Assembly: GCA_025716815.1 (NCBI GenBank)
Contig: JAIXMN010000041.1
Location: forward strand, 124,001 to 188,000
DNA from: Dichotomocladium elegans
Lineage: Eukaryota; Mucoromycota; Mucoromycetes; Mucorales; Lichtheimiaceae
Direction: 5' to 3'
Length of the DNA: 64,000 nucleotides
The notes under the pieces were generated by a model. The model was given only the letters and a program-made list of their open reading frames with translations, did no database searches and was not told where the DNA came from. How positions within the stretch are numbered: the first letter of the stretch is position 1; the number at the start of each line of letters is the position of its first letter. The translations under genes and the position numbers were made by a program. Shown here piece after piece: positions 1 to 10,277 of the stretch.

Positions 1-2
1 TC

Positions 3-1991
3 GTCGGCCTGGCGTCGCATTACCGGCGTTTTATTCGCGACTTCTCGACAATTGCTGCACCTTTAACTGATTTGACGAAAGGTGCAGGTACAAAAAAGCG
101 AACGATTCTTTGGACGCCAGAATGCCAAACGGCTTTTGACCTTATCAAGTCCCGAATGTCCCAGGCCCCGATACTACTACCACCCAATCCCGACTTACCG
201 TACGTCATCTAGACGGATGCGTCTAACTTTGGTGTGGGCGCGGTGCTGCTGCAGGAGGGAGAAGATGGCCAGCTACATCCTCTCGCCTTTGAATCCAAGA
301 AGTTGTCCTCGGCCGAACGTAATTATCCTGCCCAAGAGAGGGAGTTACTGGGTATCCTACATGCGTTGCGCACGTGGCGCTGTTTTGTCGAAGGCCGACC
401 TTACGTTGTACGTACCGATCATCACCCATTACTATACTTCCGAAGCCGCACAAAACCACCACCACCTCGCCTGATCCGCTGGATAGCCGAATTGGAATTA
501 TACGACCCCGAGATCCAATATAAGAGTGGAAAAGACAACCATGTACCCGACCTCTTGTCTCGTCGAGATGGACCACACTGCGTTCCGGAAGAGAAGTCGC
601 TGGAACCCGATTACCTCTACGCCATAAAGTCTATCGAGGAATCCGACTGGCCGAAATTCTACAATTTTGCCGAGACGCAGTGGCCGGCCATATTCAGGGA
701 TCTCTTGGTGAAGCATCGGGACAAATTCACAGTCAAAGATAACCGGATTTATCGCAAAGTCAAGATCGGATCCGAGGTACAAGAAATCCGCTTTGCTATG
801 TTCGCCCGCCGTGCCGATCTTGTCCACCACTTTCACACCAGTTTTGGACACGCCGGGATGGAAACGCTGTATGATGTCATTAAGAAACGTTGGTGGTGGC
901 CGAACATGAAGGAAAACATCCAGGAATGGCTACGTAATTGCCCTCAGTGCCAATTGGCTGCCAACCCCGACCGCGGCACACATCATGCACCCATGCGACC
1001 CCTGGATGTCCCACCTGCTTTCTCACGTTGGCACCTGGATTTTATTGGCGAACTACCAACCACCATGCGTCGCAACCGTTGGATCTTGGTCGCTGTCGAC
1101 TACACCACCAATTGGACCATCGCACGCGCCGTCGCCGATGCCACAGGCCAAGCCATTGCCGATTTCATCTTCGAGGAGATCGTTATGCGGTTCGGTTGTC
1201 CCAACGAAATCTTGACGGATCGCGGCGCCAATTTCATGTCCAAAATATTGAACCTGTATCTGGGGCGCACCAAGATCCATCACAAGTTGACTTCGGCTTT
1301 CCACCCACGTACTAATGGCAAGGTTGAGCGCACCAATGGCATTCTCAAGTCTATGCTTCGGAAGTATACCAATGGTGCCATCCATCGCTGGGATGATTTC
1401 TTAGAACCGTCTGTCTTCGCGTGTTGTGTGCGCAAGCATCGCACAACGGGAATGAGCCCGTTCTATATGGTGTACGGAGTAGAACCCCGCCTTCCTGGGG
1501 ATATGACGCGGCCCTTACTAGTTGAGGAACAAGAACCGGATCCCAAGACACTCGTAGATGCGCGCCGACCATCGCTGTTGCGCTTACAGGAAGCTCGCGC
1601 CTCTGCCGCGGAACGGCTTCGCGCCAACGCCCAGCGGGATAAAGCTATTTGGGATGCCACACTAAAATCGCAAACGTTCGCTATTGGTGACCATGTTCTA
1701 TTACGTAACGAGCAAAAGTTAAGCCTGGAGTACAACTGGAAGGGACCATACTTGGTGATCAGCCGTAATTTAGACTCGGACACCTACAAGCTAAAAGACA
1801 TGAACGGCAAGGAATATAGCTCCTGGGTCCATACCGACCGTCTACGCCCCGTTCATTTTCAGACAGCACCCACCTCCCCTTGGTTCGATCCTGTCGCTTC
1901 CCGTGCTGCCAACCGATTAGACATTCAAGATCACTCTCTACAGTTGTTGTTCGAGGACGACCAACATTCTCGGAGGGGGGTAATGTCGTAG
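3..1991 (+). pseudogene. gypsy pol: RNase H and integrase, with one nonsense codon
   Basis: Frame codons start at position 3. The first residues (HYRRFIRDF, then APLTDLTKG) are the RT-RNase H connection seen intact in element 2 at about 14660. RNase H begins with TDASNFGVG. The glutamate before TDAS is replaced by TAG at 210-212. After that the frame is open for about 590 codons. It shows the HHCC zinc-binding start of integrase (GHAG, then CPQCQ, about 845-955) and the DDE core: WHLDF (about 1030), LTDRGANF (about 1213) and KVERTNG (about 1320). The C-terminus ([10 protein letters not shown]) has no chromodomain. The stop codon lies a few bases inside the LTR, as in elements 2 and 3. Confidence 0.88.
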
Positions 1992-2306
1992 GACAGTCAG
2001 ATCAATTATTTTAACCACCGTCTGCACGATCATTACCAGGGAGCGTAGCACTTTTGGAAACAAAGTCCGAATGACAATGGTTGCTAAACATGAGTCATCG
2101 GTAGCCATCTTGACAGCATTGTAGTCATTTTCGTAGTGATCAATACAGTATAAATAATGGGACAGTTGTTTTAATAAAGAGGATCATCTATCTGACGGTA
2201 CAAGTATCTGTGTGGTTCTATCTCTCCGTGGTTATCTCTTCGTGGTTATTCTCTCAGTGGACGTCGTCTCTTCTCCGTGGTATCCAAGTTTTGATAAAAG
2301 ACGACA
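1984..2306 (+). repeat. 3' LTR of gypsy element 1
   Basis: The 323-bp LTR begins TGTCG, directly after the purine tract CGGAGGGGGGTAA, and ends CGACA. Inside are a TATA-like TATAAATAA near 2150 and imperfect repeats of CGTGGTTAT around 2215-2285. The 3' end is inferred from the terminal inverted repeat TGTCG/CGACA and from the start of the next LTR at 2307. Confidence 0.75.
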
Positions 2307-2597
2307 TGTCGCAGCCTCTGGCTGAGCAATCTCTTTTGGCAAACTGCGCCTCATCATCTTTTACATGCGATCACGCAAAGCCCACCGACACCGCCACACT
2401 ACCAAGCCCATCTTCTACTTCGCCACCATTGCCAAGCCTATCTCGTTAACTGCGCCCCTGATATCATAGATAACCAACATATATAAATATCCCCTCATGT
2501 TGATACAATAAAAGATTATCCTACGTCTATACTTCACTCAGTACACCAGTCTATCTATCTCTGGCCATTGGTTTACCAGCTCAGATTTGGACCGACA
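2307..2597 (+). repeat. 5' LTR of element 2
   Basis: 291 bp, TGTCGCAG to ACCGACA, with terminal TGTCG/CGACA. It contains a TATAAATAT box near 2481 and an AATAAAAG polyadenylation-type signal near 2508. It matches 16637-16927 almost perfectly. Confidence 0.92.
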
Positions 2598-2599
2598 TT

Positions 2600-2612
2600 T
2601 GGTAGCTGATGC
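2600..2612 (+). promoter_or_regulatory. candidate primer binding site of element 2
   Basis: TGGTAGC starts three bases after the 5' LTR. TGG plus a further complement to a tRNA 3' end (CCA) is the usual gypsy/copia primer site, and TGGTAGC matches initiator-Met-type sites of yeast Ty elements. The match to a real tRNA of this organism cannot be checked here. This differs from elements G and H, which lack such a site. Confidence 0.45.
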
Positions 2613-3208
2613 ATTTTGATCCACACACGAACCGACAAGCATTTCAAAGATATCGTACTCAAGACAACGACAGCTCTGACTCAGAAGAAGATTTTGTTAC
2701 AAGGACTGAACCTACCTTTGACGCTATGGCACAAGCATCAACCCCGGCATCAAGAGCGCCTACAGTGGAGGAGCAAATGTTGACACTGATGATGGGCATG
2801 CAAGAGTTGTTGCGCGACAACAAGGAGAGAAGCACTTCCTTTATTCGGCCCCGGTTACCAGAGCCTGATTCGTTTTCTGGTTGTCGGTCTGCAGGAGCGG
2901 TCGAAAGTTGGGTGCGCACAGTCGAACGGTATTTACAACTATCGTCTTGGGAGGAACATCAATGGGTTCCATATGCGGTGATGAAGTTGCGTGGCGAAGC
3001 TGAGGAATGGTGGCAACAGCAAACCCTTTATGGCAATGATATCAATAGCTGGGCCACATTTCGTTCCATGTTGATCAAGGAATACCGACCGCTCAATGCT
3101 ACACAAGCAGCTCGCGACCAAATTGCGGAATTGCGACAAACAGGCTCGGTGTCAGAATATGTCGCGAAGTTCTGGAGCGCACGTATTCTAGTTCCTTCCA
3201 TGGCAGAT
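2609..3208 (+). pseudogene. gag of element 2, N-terminal part (retrotransposon gag domain)
   Basis: The 200-codon reading frame starts at an ATG only 11 bases after the LTR; another ATG at about 2735 is possible. It has an acidic N-terminus and then a classic Retrotrans_gag domain: FIRPRLPEPDSFSG, WVRTVERYLQL, AEEWWQQQ and MLIKEYRP (about residues 80-165). The frame is cut after LVPSMAD by a solo LTR and resumes at 4035 with EEALDRFNRGLQ. Gag forms the virus-like particle in which reverse transcription occurs. Confidence 0.85.
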
Positions 3209-4029
3209 TGTGGTAAATAAGGTTTGTAGAGACTGTGAAAGTACAATGAGACTCTTGGAGGTGTTTTTAATAGAAAGAAAAATTCTTCTGTCTGTTTACT
3301 CCTACACTACATACAGGATTTTCAAGAAGAAGTTTGCCACAAAATTTAGTTGTTCATATAGACCGTCTAGGTTTTTCATTTTTTTTGGCTTCAAATTCGA
3401 ATACAAATTTTAGTATTTCGTTGCTACCCTTTTGTCAAATTAAAAGGCAATACCAGCAAGAACATTTCAATCAAGGCTATAGATGAGTCTTCCTTCTCCT
3501 CTTTTTACACCAGAATAGTTTTGGGAGGCCAACCATTTATGTTTCATTCTAATTTCGAAGGAAGAAGAGAAACGAAATACTAAAATTTGTATTCGATTTT
3601 GAAGCAAAAAAAACGAAAAACCTAGACCGTCTATACGAACAACTAAAATTTGTGGCAAAGTTCTTCTTGAAAATCCTGTAGTTGTTTATATATTGTTATG
3701 GGTAAAATAGATTCCGCCCGATTGACATGGGTCAATTGTCCTGGAAATTTCCATAAGAGGAGTTGTTGGGGTGCGGTACTTGACAAGTCATAGAAAAACT
3801 TTTCGTTCGTTCCTGTAGCTGAATCCCAGACCATCCTCACGTCGGTAAAACCTCAAAAAACCCAGTGGGAAAAAATAGAGGAGAAAAGACTGTGGATATG
3901 GATCTAGTGGCTATGTATGATCGTGTTTCCCTTGGCTGAGTCGTGTTTCTGTATTGCGGTTGTTCCAGTTCTTTACATCATTGCATGGATATTCACTTCA
4001 TTGGTGCTCTTGCAATCACCTATGCGACA
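3209..4029 (-). mobile_element. solo LTR inserted in gag, with 5-bp TSD CAGAT, interrupted by a MITE
   Basis: CAGAT at 3204-3208 is repeated at 4030-4034. Between them is TGTGGTAAAT ... CTATGCGACA, giving TG...CA ends. Removing this segment and one CAGAT restores gag exactly in frame. Without the MITE (3314-3678) the LTR is about 454 bp. No coding region lies inside. The strand is assigned because the minus strand carries TTTTTTCCCACTGGGTTTTTT, a motif also found between pol and the 3' LTR of element G on its coding strand. The parent family is not otherwise present in the window. Confidence 0.85.
3314..3678. mobile_element. MITE 1, CAGG-ended foldback, TSD TA
   Basis: A 365-bp element bounded by TA (3312-3313 and 3679-3680). 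It starts CAGGATTTTCAAGAAGAAG and ends with the complement. The inverted arms are about 105 bp each, including an (A/T)-rich TAGGTTTTTC stretch, around a 150-bp centre. There is no coding capacity. It is nearly the same as MITE 2 at 22477-22842 and shares its ends with X, Y and Z. Confidence 0.9.
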
Positions 4030-4034
4030 CAGAT

Positions 4035-4443
4035 GAAGAAGCCTTGGATCGTTTCAACAGAGGATTGCAACCCGAAGTATAGGCACAGGTATTGACACAT
4101 TTCCCAGCCACATTGCAAGAGGCTCAGACAAGAGCTTTGGCGTACGAGAGCGCTATGAGAATCCGCCAAGGTATCACAAGCGTCACACAAGAGCCTCAGC
4201 CCACTCAACCTCGCTCCACACCTGAATATCTGCGCTCGAATGGTGTTGCACCAATGGACTTGGATGCTTTGTATGCATTTCAACAAAGTTGGCGTAACAA
4301 TGGTCCTCCGCGTTTCCGTGGTTCTCGTCCTGCTGGTAACAATCACCATGATAAGCAGTGTTATCGTTGCGGTGGCATGGGCCACATTTCACGTGTTTGT
4401 CCTTCACAACCTGGGTCGTCACCATCATCTCGTTCGTTTGGTA
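4035..4443 (+). pseudogene. gag of element 2, C-terminal part with CCHC zinc knuckle
   Basis: Continues gag in the same frame as 2609-3208. A TAG at 4080-4082 stands where the context (LQPEV-stop-AQV) suggests an original Trp. Then follow HFPATLQEAQTRA and a zinc knuckle CYRCGGMGHISRVC (CX2CX4HX4C, about 4358-4400), which binds genomic RNA. The frame is cut in ..SRSFGT by element Z. After Z it runs on for 14 codons to a TGA at 9483-9485. Confidence 0.85.
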
Positions 4444-5654
4444 CAGGATTTTCGGTTGGCTACCGGCCAAAGGTAGGAAAGAAATAATAGGGTGGAGTAT
4501 TTTTTCGAGAAGTGCAAGAAAAGAATAATTGAAGCAATAATATTTCAAGAAGCGGAAGGGAAGAATTCCGGAAAGAACTACCTCTATGTCTATAGTATGA
4601 AAAAGGATTATGGTTGGAGAAAGGAATTGCCGGTTGAAGTATGCGTTTCGCCTTGGGAAAGCACCTTGTGTCTATAGTCCGATTTGTATTCCCTGTTTTC
4701 ATTTTTGTGGTGGAAAGTTGACGAAAGGAATAGTCCAAGTGAAGATAATTTTCGCGGCACCAATGATTCAGACCAATGGGTGGCATTTTTCGTAGCACAG
4801 CCGTCGTAGTCTATAGGAAAATATATTAGCGTCAACAACGGTTATTTTCGCGGGTAGGATTAGATTCGCATGCTGCTACCTTTATTCGTAGGGTGCACGA
4901 TATTCATCAGAAGAGAGCCTTTATGCACGCAAACGTTTGACAGTTTTACTATAAAAGGACATATGAGGAAGACACTTCTTGAAAGAGACAAACAGCCGCG
5001 TACCTTTTGTACGCTTTGAAAATAAAGAGCACAGGGCGCTTTTTTGCGAAAAAATTTTTTTAGCATCTCTTCCACTCCTATTTTTTATTTTGTTTTTTTT
5101 TTCACAATGCCTGAACACGAGTCTTCCGCCTTGGACGGTCTCCGCTCGACATTTAAAGATTGACATCTGAAAGCCCCCAAACAAACTCAGAAGTGTTCAG
5201 CTTATATCTTCTGATGCGTAGTGTGGTGAAGAATGTCGCGTAAACAGCAGCTCTCTACGATTTTCTCAGTTTTCCTCGCAAATCCGCGGTTGTTAATCGT
5301 TGCAGAAGTACAGCACTGTTTTATCACCCTGCTCAGACAGATCACTAAGCAGATGTCGAGATCTGTTGTTGCAAGAAGACAATTTTGCTTCCATGAAGAT
5401 CTGGTCTTAAAATTTCATGGGCGCCCCTTGGTATTTTGTAAGCAAAAAAAAGACGAAAAAGGTTCTGTCCTTATTCCAGTTCGGCATTTTCAGCATCTCC
5501 TGCATTCAGTAATGTTTTTTGCTTCATCTCGATCGGCATTCGACAAATCTACGCGTCATTGCTTACTCAGATCTTAATGTCGCGTTTTCTCTTCATGGGG
5601 GAGGCAATGTTGGGATTTCAGCAGTTTGATCAGACAAGCTAATTAGCTACATTG
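4444..5654 (+). repeat. left inverted arm of Z
   Basis: About 1211 bp, nearly perfect inverted copy of 8228-9439. Open frames in it are mirrored in the other arm and look non-coding. Confidence 0.9.
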
Positions 5655-5662
5655 TATAGGCA

Positions 5663-8188
5663 ATGCCACAAAATCTCGTCGAAGAAGCTGCCGAATTACT
5701 CCGTGCATCGTTTGTGGATGACGTGTATGATTATGATGTGGAATGCCCATCAGTTATTGAGATCGAATGGGCCGAGTTCCATAATTTCATTGCACATGAG
5801 GAAAAACGAACAGGGTGTACGTTTTATAACCGAACAGCCGGTAATACTGCGACGAGCAACAAGAAGTTTCTTGCGCGCATTGAGCAGCCCTTGGGGATCA
5901 GCACGAGTGATTCTAACAGCAGTGCTCTTGGTGTGAAACGCGGCCGTCCTTCTGGCACCAGCTTTACTGAGGTATGTGCAAGAATTTTAATACACAAAAC
6001 ATACTTGCCTTACTTTATATTGCGACAGATCTATAAGTGCCATCGTTACAAACAGCCAACAGCCTCCAGCAGCTCTAATCGGACCCATGATAACATATCT
6101 TGTGGGTGTGAGGCCACAATCAAAGGAGTGCGGTACATTTTTAATCCAAACAAGGTCACTGTAACCTATCACTGGCGACACACCGGGCACATTCCTCGTT
6201 CACGCCAAGATTTTGCAACGGCGCCAAATAGTAGAGAAGTTCGCAAGGCACTGAATCAGTTGGTTGAGACTGGTCTGAACTGGTCAAGCATCCAGCAAAT
6301 TGTGCACCTCGATCGTACAGTCCTGGAAAGTATTTTGAACGAACGAGGAGGGCAAGGTGCAGGCAATGAAGACCAAGCCCAGTTGATGCCGCGCCACCCC
6401 GAAATCCCACGATCTCTGCGTATTACATACCGTCACGTCTACTATGCAATGCGTATGTGCATTCAAAAACGGGCACTGCATAGTCCCGAGATTGATGACA
6501 GTCTCAACAAATGGGCAGAAAAAATTCGCAATGAATCTGGAATGGTACTTTGGAAAAAAATGGACGACATACAGAATGGGATGCTTGTTTTCAGCTTCCT
6601 TTCGCAGTGGCAACGACAGGTATCTTAATCTTCAAACTGCTTTGGTGCTTCGTTAAACCATATGTGTTAATCTTCACGGTAGACATTATTTGAGAACGGC
6701 AGCTTGATTTGCATGGATTCAATTCACAAGACCTGCGTGTACAAACCAGGATCCCATTGCTTCCTTTACACCATTGTTGCGCGTTCACACCAAACTGGAA
6801 AAGGAGCGCCATTGTGTTGGATAATCACCAATTCAGAAGCCCACTATCCCATTGCTGAATGGCTCAGATGGCTGAAGATCGACGTCGGCTTTCATCCAGA
6901 AAAGATAATGATTGACAATTCCAACACGGAGATCCTTGCCATCACTACGGTCTTTGGTGATGAATGCGAAATCTTGCTCTGTTTCTGGCACATCATTCGC
7001 GCATGGCGCAAGAACCTTCGGGCTAAGGTGATGCCCCGTTTAGGAATCAGAAAAACGATCCAAGAGAAGCGCCAACATCGTGACGACGCCTTAAAGTACC
7101 TCATGGGAATGATGTATGCAGAGAACGTCGAGGACTTTGATTGCTTGCACGATGAACTCGTTATGTGGATTGAGCACCATGAAGCTGAATGGGATGCTGA
7201 TGAACTCATTGCTTATTTTGATGACCACTACCTTCCCAAGAAAGAGAAATGGTCCAGAGTTTGGCGTCAGGTACACAATGCTATTATAAGAGATAAGTGC
7301 TTACTCAGGTTTTATTTTAGGGGAACTATCATATTGACACCAACAATTTCATTGAAAGTTGGCATCAATCCCTGAAAGAGGTTTACCTGGCTGGGCTGAA
7401 GCGGCAACGCGTGAACGTACTGGTGTACATTCTTTGGGATGTTGTGCTGCCTTCGCTGATGACAGACCATGTACAAACGGCTCTGCTGGTAAGGCCAAGC
7501 GTGATGACCAGGGCGGAGCAGCAACGGTATAGGGCTGCGAGAGATATTCATGGTAAGTTCCTTGCTTTATGCACCACTGCCACTATTTCTAGAATTATTC
7601 CATGTGATCTAGTATATAGTCAGTATTAGTATAAGCATGTAATAATGGACTTATTAAACAGAGGACGATGCATCTGAAATGATCACTGGGTACACTGAAA
7701 CGTCTGCAACTGTGGTATCATTCACAGACAGTACCATATCTTACACAATTGCAATCGAGAATAACAAAATGACGGCTTGCACTTGTCCCGATTTCCGGCG
7801 CAGCCATGCGCTCTGTAAGCACATGTACCTATTAAACAGAGTAAAGCGCATTGGCTTACTAGACTTGCGCCGATCTCAGGCGGAGATCGTCGTTAATCAG
7901 CAAGTGTCAACTCCAAATCAGCAAGTGGATCAAGAGCAATTATTGCAAGCAGCGGTCAGCAGGTAGTTAATTCAACTTACAAGTAATCCACTTTGAGCTA
8001 ATTGGTATAGGTACCACGACATGCTTAACTTGCTGGTTGATGAACGAGATGCGGTGAATTCCACAAATTACGCGTACAATGCCATTCCCATTTTGAATCG
8101 CGCATCAGAGCAATTACGCGCCTTGCGATCAGAACTTCGGGACAATAAGCGATCAAACAATAACATCCATCGCCAGAACCGCTTTTAG
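5663..8188 (+). CDS. Mutator-like (MULE) DDE transposase with SWIM zinc finger, element Z
   Basis: Gene model from the sequence: exons 5663-5971, 6029-6619, 6695-7270, 7321-7552, 7662-7962 and 8011-8188. All introns are GT-AG and 48-109 bp. The total is 2187 nt, an exact multiple of three, giving 728 residues. Domains in order: an N-terminal zinc-binding DNA-binding region of WRKY/GCM/FLYWCH kind (YKCHRY, SCGCEATIKG, HWRHTGHIP, about residues 104-165), then the DDE catalytic core with ICMDSIHKTC (first D), IMIDNSNTE (second D), CFWHIIRAW and NNFIESWHQSLK (E). Last is a SWIM finger CTCPDFRRSHALCKH (CXCXnCXH). The transposase would cut and rejoin the element ends in the nucleus. No stop or frameshift is seen, so the copy may be active. 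The start ATG is the first one after the left arm. The exon borders are inferred by comparison with the W protein. Confidence 0.85.
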
Positions 8189-8227
8189 AGATTGTTTCCT
8201 TAATAACAAGAATTTTTATAATCTGCG

Positions 8228-9439
8228 CAATGTAGCTAATTAGCTTGTCTGATCAAACTGCTGAAATCCCAACATTGCCTCCCCCATGAAGAGAAAACGC
8301 GACATTAAGATCTGAGTAAGCAATGACGCGTAGATTTGTCGAATGCCGATCGAGATGAAGCAAAAAACATTACTGAATGCAGGAGATGCTGAAAATGCCG
8401 AACTGGAATAAGGACAGAACCTTTTTCGTCTTTTTTTTGCTTACAAAATACCAAGGGGCGCCCATGAAATTTTAAGACCAGATCTTCATGGAAGCAAAAT
8501 TGTCTTCTTGCAACAACAGATCTCGACATCTGCTTAGTGATCTGTCTGAGCAGGGTGATAAAACAGTGCTGTACTTCTGCAACGATTAACAACCGCGGAT
8601 TTGCGAGGAAAACTGAGAAAATCGTAGAGAGCTGCTGTTTACGCGACATTCTTCACCACACTACGCATCAGAAGATATAAGCTGAACACTTCTGAGTTTG
8701 TTTGGGGGCTTTCAGATGTCAATCTTTAAATGTCGAGCGGAGACCGTCCAAGGCGGAAGACTCGTGTTCAGGCATTGTGAAAAAAAAAACAAAATAAAAA
8801 ATAGGAGTGGAAGAGATGCTAAAAAAATTTTTTTCGCAAAAAAGCGCCCTGTGCTCTTTATTTTCAAAGCGTACAAAAGGTACGCGGCTGTTTGTCTCTT
8901 TCAAGAAGTGTCTTCCTCATATGTCCTTTTATAGTAAAACTGTCAAACGTTTGCGTGCATAAAGGCTCTCTTCTGATGAATATCGTGCACCCTACGAATA
9001 AAGGTAGCAGCATGCGAATCTAATCCTACCCGCGAAAATAACCGTTGTTGACGCTAATATATTTTCCTATAGACTACGACGGCTGTGCTACGAAAAATGC
9101 CACCCATTGGTCTGAATCATTGGTGCCGCGAAAATTATCTTCACTTGGACTATTCCTTTCGTCAACTTTCCACCACAAAAATGAAAACAGGGAATACAAA
9201 TCGGACTATAGACACAAGGTGCTTTCCCAAGGCGAAACGCATACTTCAACCGGCAATTCCTTTCTCCAACCATAATCCTTTTTCATACTATAGACATAGA
9301 GGTAGTTCTTTCCGGAATTCTTCCCTTCCGCTTCTTGAAATATTATTGCTTCAATTATTCTTTTCTTGCACTTCTCGAAAAAATACTCCACCCTATTATT
9401 TCTTTCCTACCTTTGGCCGGTAGCCAACCGAAAATCCTG
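8228..9439 (-). repeat. right inverted arm of Z
   Basis: About 1212 bp, mirror of 4444-5654. It ends CCGAAAATCCTG at the TA duplication. No independent gene is seen. Confidence 0.9.
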
Positions 9440-9442
9440 TAC

Positions 9443-10277
9443 TCGTCGCAACCCGGATTTAAAAGGCAAAGCGCGTCAAGCTTGAAGGGATCTTCGGCGC
9501 GCACACTGACCCCTCAACATTCCCTTTACGTGATGCAGCACGATTCAACATCTTCGCAAGTGCCAGAGGCCTTATTGGTCGATTTGGATGACTCGCAACC
9601 AGTGGTTCAAGCGGAGGGTGGTTCAAAACACCAAGATATCAGCCATGATCAAGCCTACATCGACTCATTGTATTCAATAAAGGAAACTGACTTGCCTCTT
9701 TACTCTGTTGGGTGCAATGGTGTTGTTGTTAGTGCTTTGATTGATAGTGGTGCAACTCGATCATATGTTGCTCCGCACATTGTTGCTGGTCAAGTTACAA
9801 GAACGGTGTCCGGGCGAGCTGTTGAGACTGCTGGCGGTCACACGTTGGCGATTGACAAGCAAGTGACATTACATTTGGATACTGGTGGCTACAAACACGA
9901 TCTTGACGCCTTCATTTTGGATACTAAGTTTGATGTCATTTTGGGTCGAGACTGGCTGAAGGTGGTACAACCAACACCAACATGGGATATCGATACCTGG
10001 AAGATTTGCAAGAATGGCCATGAATATCACCTCACTCCCAAACATACTCGTGAAATCCCGGCTCTTGCTTACCTTCTCTCTCAACGACAGGTGGAACGAC
10101 TTGAACGTAGCAAAGAAATCGATAACATGTATTTCTGTCTATTGCGACCTGCGGATGTGGAGGACAAGGCCGATATCAATCTCAAGGTTCAAGCATTGCA
10201 GCAGGAATTCCCTTCGGTGTTCCAAGACAAGTTGCCAGGCCTTCCTCCAAATCGATCCATTTCACATGTGATTGATA
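9443..10277 (+). CDS. gypsy aspartic protease and N-terminus of RT (element 2)
   Basis: The frame is -1 to gag and open from the end of Z. The retropepsin-type protease shows LIDSGATRSYV (catalytic D-S-G, about 9738-9770) and VILGRDWL, which separates Gag-Pol. A linker and the RT start follow (FPSVFQDKLPGLPPNRSISHVIDTG). The frame is cut by X1 inside ..HVIDTGDASP and continues at 13931 in phase (835 + 2849 = 3684 nt). It is entered by frameshifting, so no start codon is expected. Confidence 0.85.
9458..9464 (+). promoter_or_regulatory. -1 ribosomal frameshift site (T TTA AAA) between gag and pro-pol of element 2
   Basis: In the gag frame the codons read GAT TTA AAA GGC, so TTTAAAA has the X XXY YYZ form of a canonical -1 slippery heptamer. 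The gag stop TGA is at 9483-9485, and the protease-polymerase frame is exactly the -1 frame. This would set the Gag to Gag-Pol ratio. I did not establish a downstream pseudoknot. Confidence 0.7.

Larger units (their letters stand above)
1..2306 (+). mobile_element. Ty3/gypsy element 1, 3' part (5' end outside window)
   Basis: The window opens inside a gypsy pol gene (end of RT/connection, RNase H, integrase). This is followed by a purine tract at about 1971-1983 and an LTR. No 5' LTR, gag or RT core is visible. The LTR starts with TGTCG and ends with CGACA, and abuts the LTR of element 2 without a spacer. One internal nonsense codon makes this copy inactive as read. Confidence 0.9.
4444..9439 (+). 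mobile_element. foldback DNA transposon Z, MULE/SWIM-type, TSD TA
   Basis: 4996 bp bounded by TA (4442-4443, 9440-9441). It has inverted arms of about 1.21 kb (4444-5654 and 8228-9439) and begins CAGGATTTTCGGTTGGC. The centre encodes one complete-looking six-exon transposase. Excision restores the gag frame of element 2. Only TA is duplicated: the next flanking bases (TTTGG left, CTCGT right) do not match. The first ten bases are shared with X and the MITEs, so Z is the best candidate source of transposase for them. Confidence 0.9.

Noticed and set aside
223..1572. Minus-strand frames of 70-120 codons under the gypsy pol of element 1
   Set aside because: They are antisense shadows of the long plus-strand pol frame with no motifs. 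The same holds for frames opposite the other pol genes and the LINE ORFs.
2303..2306. GACA/CGACA as a target duplication of element 2
   Set aside because: The right flank reads GTGTC, so the two sides do not match in direct orientation.
3467..3840. Minus-strand frames near the solo LTR, one with WDSATGTNEKFFYDL
   Set aside because: They cross the MITE border and lie within an LTR. No family was recognised, so no gene is called.
4460..5577. Several 60-114-codon frames in the Z arms
   Set aside because: Each exists twice in opposite orientation because the arms are inverted copies. None has motifs or splice support.
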